Shown here piece by piece: positions 6,622-11,003 of a stretch of 11,003 bases of DNA; position 1 is the stretch's first letter, and every line of letters starts with the position of its first letter. Made by a program: the position numbers and the translations under genes. The stretch covers positions 24,396 through 35,398 of the forward strand of contig DJEQ01000018.1 in NCBI GenBank assembly GCA_002431355.1. Reading direction: 5' to 3'. The stretch is from Oribacterium sp. UBA5894 (lineage in GTDB: Bacteria; Bacillota; Clostridia; Lachnospirales; Lachnospiraceae). Below the pieces are notes generated by a model, which did no database searches, was not told where the DNA came from, and was given only the letters and a program-made list of their open reading frames with translations.

Positions 6622-7956
6622 ATGTATTGCACAAACTGTGGACAGAAGCTCGATGAGCATGCAAAGTTCTGCCCGAACTGTGGGCAGCCGGTACCGTCGC
6701 AGGAGGCCACGGCTTCGGATCCGGAAACGAAGAAAACGTCGGAGGATGCTGCGACGACATCTCAGGCGCCAGCAGCCGAGGTTCAGGAAACGGCCGAAGA
6801 CGCAGCAGCGCATGCTGCGGCCGCATCACCGCATGCAGAGAGCGACAAGACGACGACCCCACCACCAGTCGATCATGAACCGTCGATGAGTGGCATCCCG
6901 GCAGAGCCGGATGGCAACGGCACGATCCGCACCGTGGGCGTGGTGCTCCTGGTGCTCTCCATTCTGTTTGCCCTTCCGCAGGCGTTCAACACCCTCGGGT
7001 CCTTCTTTGGCATCTTCGGAAATCTTTTTCGCTTCAGCCTCCATGGCATTCTGGATCAGAGCTACAGCCTTCTGAACTTTATTATGAACGCACTGAAGCT
7101 TACCGGATTCCTCTTCATCGGTGGCGGTGCCTTTCTGATCTGGAAGAAGTGGCAGGATTCGGATGCAGAACCGCTGTTTGTGACCGTGCTTGCCGGTGGC
7201 GTTCTCATCGTCGTGGAGGCACTTTTACGTGGCATCATCATGGCCGTGTTCCATCGTTACTATGAGCTGTCCAGCAGAAGCGCCAGCATTGGCTTCGCCG
7301 TGGTGGCCATCGCACTTCTCGCCGTGCTGATTTCGCAGAAGCAGCTGCATCCACTGGCCGGGCTCAAGGGGAATTTTGCGGAGGGCCTTCGCCGGGATCT
7401 GGATCGCGTGGTGACCATCGCCCAGACCTCGCATACGAAGGGACAGACGGCCAATGCAGGCGCCCGAAAGGCGGGGGCTTCAAGCGCGGCGGCTTCCGAA
7501 GCAAATGGTGATTTCAATCAGTACTATCAGGCGACGACCCAGGGTGGGCAGGACCGATATACCGGTCCGCTGAAGACGGATCGGAGTCTCGCGCTCTACA
7601 TCCTGCTCGGTCTTCTTACCTGCGGCATCTATCAGCTGTATGTGCTCTATACCATCATGCGCGATGTCAATGTCGCCTGTGAAGGAGATGGAAAGCATAC
7701 GCCGGGGCTTCTCGAATTCATCGTATTCGGCATTCTGACCTGTGGCATCTACGATTTTTACTGGTTCTACTGCATTGGAAACCGTCTTGCTGCCAGCGCA
7801 CCGCGCTATGGACTCACGTTCCAGGAAAACGGCACCTCGCTCCTTCTCTGGATGCTGATCGGCTCGCTTCTCTGCTTCATTGGAAGCTATGTCGGCATCT
7901 ACTTCCTGATTCGGAACACGAATGCGATCTGCGAGGCTTACAACCAGCAGCGATAA
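6622..7956 (+). CDS. Zinc-ribbon membrane protein with C-terminal DUF4234
   Basis: The 444-residue product starts with a zinc ribbon: C3, C6, C17 and C20 in a CxxC-x10-CxxC layout. A low-complexity Ala/Glu/Thr linker follows (about 24-98). Several membrane helices come next (about 104-121, 150-174, 185-210 and 220-238). A second hydrophilic linker (about 245-320) contains AGARKAGASS. The C-terminal membrane domain (322-440) matches the DUF4234 pattern, with a GLLTCGIYQLY unit (330-340) repeated as GILTCGIYDFY (370-380) and an ending IRNTNAICEAYN. Zinc-ribbon membrane proteins of this type are common in Bacillota and mostly unstudied. No catalytic site is seen. It lies 40 bases after the DUF2752 gene and 24 bases before the nucleosidase-like gene. 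Confidence 0.85.
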   Translation: MYCTNCGQKLDEHAKFCPNCGQPVPSQEATASDPETKKTSEDAATTSQAPAAEVQETAEDAAAHAAAASPHAESDKTTTPPPVDHEPSMSGIPAEPDGNGTIRTVGVVLLVLSILFALPQAFNTLGSFFGIFGNLFRFSLHGILDQSYSLLNFIMNALKLTGFLFIGGGAFLIWKKWQDSDAEPLFVTVLAGGVLIVVEALLRGIIMAVFHRYYELSSRSASIGFAVVAIALLAVLISQKQLHPLAGLKGNFAEGLRRDLDRVVTIAQTSHTKGQTANAGARKAGASSAAASEANGDFNQYYQATTQGGQDRYTGPLKTDRSLALYILLGLLTCGIYQLYVLYTIMRDVNVACEGDGKHTPGLLEFIVFGILTCGIYDFYWFYCIGNRLAASAPRYGLTFQENGTSLLLWMLIGSLLCFIGSYVGIYFLIRNTNAICEAYNQQR

Positions 7957-7980
7957 GAAATCTTCGAAGGGAGGATTTCG

Positions 7981-9159
7981 ATGATTCATATCTTTACGGC
8001 ATTGTATCCAGAGGCGAAGCTGCTGATTCAAGAACTGAATCTAAAAAAACGGGTCCAGCAGAGCCATTACCAGCAGTTTGTGTCGGAAACGCAGGACCTT
8101 ACCCTGACCCTCACTGGTGTGGGGCCAATGAATGCCGCCATGGTGGTGTCCTCGGTGCTGACGGAATATGGCGCCGGGGTGGGGGATCAGCTGCTGTCGC
8201 TGGGTACTGCGGCAGAGCTTCGGGGCGTGGAAGGTGAGAAGAAAGTGAATGCTAGGAGCGCTATCAGGCGGTCGACAGTTGCGAAATCTATGCCTGCGAC
8301 AACCGAACCACCCGAGAGTTTGGCATCCTTGTACCACATCCATCGCATCACAGACAAGGAAAGTGGTCGGAGCTTCTATCCGGATATGCTGCTTCATACC
8401 GGACTTCCAGAAGGAAGTGTCGTGACGGGAACGGAGCTGCTTACGGGGGAGGAGAGAAAGCACTGGGCATCGCAGAAGACGAAGCATGCTTCTTTACTGA
8501 ACAGCAGAACCACGGAAGAGGATGAATGCGCTGGTGCGAGGGGGCTGTCGTTGGACGGCAGTGATGTAGCATCTCGCATGACCGATGAACTGCTCTATGA
8601 TATGGAGGCCGCGGGCGTCTACCAGGCCGCCTCCATGTTCCTCGGTCCCCATCAGATGAATTTCCTTCGCATCGTCACGGATCGGGGGCTTACGGCGACA
8701 GAAGCCGCGGATCCGAAGGCACTTTCAGCGCATGTGACGACATGCGTGGCTTCCCAGGTGGAGAAGCTGTGCGAAATTGTGGATAAGCTTCGTGCAGTTT
8801 CGGCTGAAAGCGGGCACAATGCCACCCCAGCACGAGAAAACGTGAAGCGGATGGTGGAAAACAGCGTAGCATTCACGGAAAGCATAAGCTGGAATGAGAA
8901 GAACGAGTCGGAAACCGATCGCACATCACTTCGGATGGAAGATGAAGAGGCAGTCGTGGAAAAGCTCATCGCCGACGCGCACTTCTCCAAGGTGATGGGG
9001 GATGAATGCCGACAGCTCTTCCGTTATGCAGCGCTTTCGCAGCTGGACTTTGAAAGCGCCGTGGAGGCGCTCTACCGCGATGGACGCGTGCCGACCCGGG
9101 ATAAGCGTGCAGGAAAAACGATACTTGAGGAGCTGAAAAGAACCGTACTATGCTATTAA
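7981..9159 (+). CDS. MTA/SAH-nucleosidase-like (nucleoside phosphorylase superfamily) protein
   Basis: The 392-residue product has the PNP/UDP phosphorylase fold pattern. An acidic residue follows the first strand (E11, cf. E12 of E. coli MTAN). There is a glycine-rich turn GVGPMNA (46-52), SLGTAAEL (73-80), a YDMEAAG segment with E209 (cf. E174), and IVTDRG with D234 (cf. D197). All three acids that MTAN uses in N-glycosidic bond cleavage therefore have counterparts. A C-terminal helical extension (about 321-390, with RYAALS and TRDKRAGK) is not part of MTAN. Length is inflated by hydrophilic segments at about 81-115, 156-200 and 271-320. The ribosome binding site GGGAGG is 6 bases before ATG 7981, flanked by a 6-bp inverted repeat. 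The 3' end overlaps the next gene by 10 bases, so the two are co-translated. The substrate is unknown; 5'-deoxyadenosine or a modified nucleoside is an inference. Confidence 0.82.
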   Translation: MIHIFTALYPEAKLLIQELNLKKRVQQSHYQQFVSETQDLTLTLTGVGPMNAAMVVSSVLTEYGAGVGDQLLSLGTAAELRGVEGEKKVNARSAIRRSTVAKSMPATTEPPESLASLYHIHRITDKESGRSFYPDMLLHTGLPEGSVVTGTELLTGEERKHWASQKTKHASLLNSRTTEEDECAGARGLSLDGSDVASRMTDELLYDMEAAGVYQAASMFLGPHQMNFLRIVTDRGLTATEAADPKALSAHVTTCVASQVEKLCEIVDKLRAVSAESGHNATPARENVKRMVENSVAFTESISWNEKNESETDRTSLRMEDEEAVVEKLIADAHFSKVMGDECRQLFRYAALSQLDFESAVEALYRDGRVPTRDKRAGKTILEELKRTVLCY

Positions 9160-10160
9160 ATACCCCTTTTTCACATATTTATATGGAGCGGGAAATTGCG
9201 GAGAACCCGCGATGGCGTGCGCGTGCAGAGAGGATCCTGCAGCATTTTCCGAAGGCGACCTGCATTCCCATCGAGCATTATAAGGACGTCTTCAATCGTC
9301 GTCATCAGAGCGTTCCCGTGCAGCATCGCACCCAGGCGTTGATTCTCGCTGTCAAGCACGGTACCCTCGTCTATCCGGGAGCCGAGGTCTGCCAGAGCAT
9401 GGGCAATGCACACTTTTATTATGCGAGCGCGATGATGAACTGCCTCTTTGACTGCGAGTATTGTTATCTGAAGGGCATGTATCCCTCTGGAAATCTCGTG
9501 ATCTTCCTGAATCTTGAGGACATTTTCGCGGAGGTGGAGACGCTGCTTCAGAAGCATCCCGTCTACCTTTGCATTTCCTATGATACGGATCTTCTGGCCA
9601 TCGAGCATCTGAGCGGTTACGTGAAGGCCTGGACTGAATTTACGGCCGCGCATCCGGATCTCAGCATTGAAATCCGCACGAAGTCGGGGAATCCACGCCT
9701 GTTTGAGGGGATGAATGCCTGCCCGCGCAATATTTTCGCCTTCACCCTCTCGCCGGACTACGTCGTGTCGCACTATGAGCACCGCACCGGCAGCCTGAAG
9801 GAACGCCTCGCGTGCATCCAGAAGGGCATCGCACAGGGCTTTACGATTCGTCTCTGCTTTGACCCGATGATCGCCTGTCCGGACTGGCGTACGGCCTATG
9901 GAGAAATGGTTGAGGAGGTCTTTCAGACGATTCCGATCGAGAAGGTACAGGATGTGAGCCTCGGGAGCTTCCGTCTGAGTGACAGCTATCTGAAGGAAAT
10001 GCGCCGAAATATGCCAGACAGTGCCGTTGTCCAGTATCCCTATGTCAATGATCACGGCGTGTACCATTACAGCGCGGACCTGACGGCCGCGATGGAGGGC
10101 TTTCTGCTGGAGCGCCTCACGGAGCGGATCCCACGGGAGAAAATCTTCCGCTGGGACTGA
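9150..10160 (+). CDS. Spore photoproduct lyase-like radical SAM protein
   Basis: The 336-residue product belongs to the SPL branch of radical SAM enzymes. The cluster-binding CxxxCxxC is C98, C102 and C105, inside MMNCLFDCEYCYLKGMYPSG. As in SPL, the cysteine triplet is followed by YL. C141, in YLCISYDTD, sits at the position of the H-atom-donor cysteine (C141 in B. subtilis SPL), and a cluster of acidic residues follows. The upstream block (HYKDVFNRRHQ and VCQSMGNAHFYY) is typical of SPL-family proteins of non-sporulating or gut Clostridia. SPL reverses the UV lesion 5-thyminyl-5,6-dihydrothymine in spore DNA; this subfamily's substrate is not known. The ATG lies within the nucleosidase-like gene (10-base overlap). 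The conserved N-terminal FSHIYMEREI supports this start over the ATG at 9183. Confidence 0.88.
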   Translation: MLLNTPFSHIYMEREIAENPRWRARAERILQHFPKATCIPIEHYKDVFNRRHQSVPVQHRTQALILAVKHGTLVYPGAEVCQSMGNAHFYYASAMMNCLFDCEYCYLKGMYPSGNLVIFLNLEDIFAEVETLLQKHPVYLCISYDTDLLAIEHLSGYVKAWTEFTAAHPDLSIEIRTKSGNPRLFEGMNACPRNIFAFTLSPDYVVSHYEHRTGSLKERLACIQKGIAQGFTIRLCFDPMIACPDWRTAYGEMVEEVFQTIPIEKVQDVSLGSFRLSDSYLKEMRRNMPDSAVVQYPYVNDHGVYHYSADLTAAMEGFLLERLTERIPREKIFRWD

Positions 10161-10181
10161 AGCAGCGGTGAAAGGAGAGCT

Positions 10182-11003
10182 ATGGAAGAACAGAAGAAAA
10201 ACGTCGCGCTCGTGACGGGGGCGTCCTCCGGCATTGGCCGTGCCATCGGTGTCCGCCTGCTTGCGCTAGGCTATGAGGTCTATGGCATCGGCCGGAGCTT
10301 TTCAGAAAGCACAGCCCCCGCGGAGCGGTCGTCATCTGGTGCAGGGGAAGGTGGGCTCGCAGGGCTTTCGGCTTCAGGCAGGGATGATTTTTCAGAGCTG
10401 CCTCCGTTCCGCCTGTGTGAGAGCGACCATTTCCATCCGGTGGTGTTTGACCTTCAGGATACGAAGAAGCTTCCGGCACTTGTGAAATCGCTGCAGGCTG
10501 AGTGGAAGCAGGCAGGCTGGCGCTTTACGCTTCTTGTCAACAATGCGGGGACAGCCTACTACGGGCTGCATGAGGAGCTTCGTGCAGAGCACATCTCGGA
10601 GATGGTGCGCGTGAACCTGGAGGTGCCGATGATTCTTACGCAGCAGCTGCTTCGAGTGCTGAAGCAGAACCATGGGAGCATCGTGAATATCTCCTCCGTA
10701 ACGGCGCTTTCCTCGAATCCGCATGGCGTCGCCTATGGCGCAACGAAGGCGGGACTTCTCAGCTTCAGTCGAAGCCTCTTCGATGAGGCCCGAAAATACG
10801 GTGTACGCGTGACCACCATCCTGCCGGATATGACGGACACCAGGCTGTACCGGCATGCCGATTTCCAGGCGGATCCCGCGCTGGATGCGCATCTTGAACC
10901 GGAGGACGTTGTGGATGCGCTGGTGTATGCATTGACCACGAGGGAAGGAAGCTGCGTCCCGGAAATCGTACTGCGACCACAGCTGCATCGGATTCAGAAG
11001 AAG
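10182..11003 (+). CDS. Short-chain dehydrogenase/reductase (SDR), 3' end beyond the window
   Basis: The frame stays open from ATG 10182 to the last base (274 codons, no stop), so the gene is cut by the window edge. The classical SDR motifs are the cofactor loop TGASSGIG (12-19), NNAG (120-123), N145 in VNL, S171/S172 and the catalytic Y185-GAT-K189. The arginine at 38 suggests NADP(H) preference. About 38 hydrophilic residues (40-78, Ser/Gly/Ala-rich) are inserted between the second strand and FDL (89-91), where SDRs usually have about 15. A strong AAAGGAG (10171-10177) precedes the ATG. The gene starts 21 bases after the SPL-like gene and is probably co-transcribed. The substrate cannot be told from the sequence. 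Confidence 0.93.
   Translation, partial: MEEQKKNVALVTGASSGIGRAIGVRLLALGYEVYGIGRSFSESTAPAERSSSGAGEGGLAGLSASGRDDFSELPPFRLCESDHFHPVVFDLQDTKKLPALVKSLQAEWKQAGWRFTLLVNNAGTAYYGLHEELRAEHISEMVRVNLEVPMILTQQLLRVLKQNHGSIVNISSVTALSSNPHGVAYGATKAGLLSFSRSLFDEARKYGVRVTTILPDMTDTRLYRHADFQADPALDAHLEPEDVVDALVYALTTREGSCVPEIVLRPQLHRIQKK

Noticed and set aside
7957..7979. A 6-bp inverted repeat (GAAATC/GATTTC) around the ribosome binding site of the nucleosidase-like gene
   Set aside because: The stem is short and AT-rich, too weak to claim as a translational switch.
9171..10067. A 298-codon minus-strand frame over the SPL-like gene
   Set aside because: It is a shadow of the conserved radical SAM gene; no recognisable domain or initiation signal was seen.
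1..11003. CRISPR arrays, IS elements, phage or integron signatures
   Set aside because: No repeat-spacer structure, transposase, integrase or terminal inverted repeats were seen on either strand.

Overview
The window looks like a chromosomal segment of a moderately GC-rich Gram-positive anaerobe in the Bacillota, probably Clostridia and possibly Lachnospiraceae. This rests on strong AGGAGG-type ribosome binding sites, a FeoA-FeoB fusion, an FtsL/DivIC-like division protein with a long cytoplasmic N-terminus, and a spore-photoproduct-lyase-like radical SAM protein next to a nucleoside-phosphorylase-like protein. The family-level placement is inference. No phage, IS element, CRISPR array or origin is visible.

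Left end (1-371): the 3' tail of one tRNA, then two identical tRNA-Gly(GCC) genes and a strong rho-independent terminator. Converging on this terminator from the minus strand is a gene for an RsmJ-like 16S rRNA guanine-N2 methyltransferase (458-1435). Divergent from it is an FtsL/DivIC-like membrane protein (1675-2199). That gene converges with a MATE-family transporter (2242-3582, minus), and a shared UUCG-loop terminator hairpin actually contains the MATE stop codon.

Right part (3743-11003): six plus-strand genes with gaps of 1, 40, 24, -10 and 21 bases, so possibly one long transcription unit with internal promoters not excluded. They encode a FeoA-FeoB ferrous iron transporter fusion, a small DUF2752 membrane protein, a zinc-ribbon/DUF4234 membrane protein, an MTA/SAH-nucleosidase-like protein, an SPL-like radical SAM protein, and a short-chain dehydrogenase that runs off the window. 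A 24-bp near-palindrome with TATAAT on both strands lies between the divergent MATE and feoAB genes.

The most interesting unit is the last three genes. A nucleosidase fold that keeps the usual catalytic acids overlaps the start of a radical SAM enzyme that keeps the SPL cysteines, followed by an oxidoreductase. A plausible reading, by inference, is a base or nucleoside repair/modification module in which the nucleosidase removes 5'-deoxyadenosine or a modified nucleoside. A second pattern is that several enzymes here (RsmJ-like, nucleosidase-like, SDR) carry long hydrophilic in-frame insertions in loops. In the nucleosidase these insertions hold five of the six AGA/AGG arginine codons.
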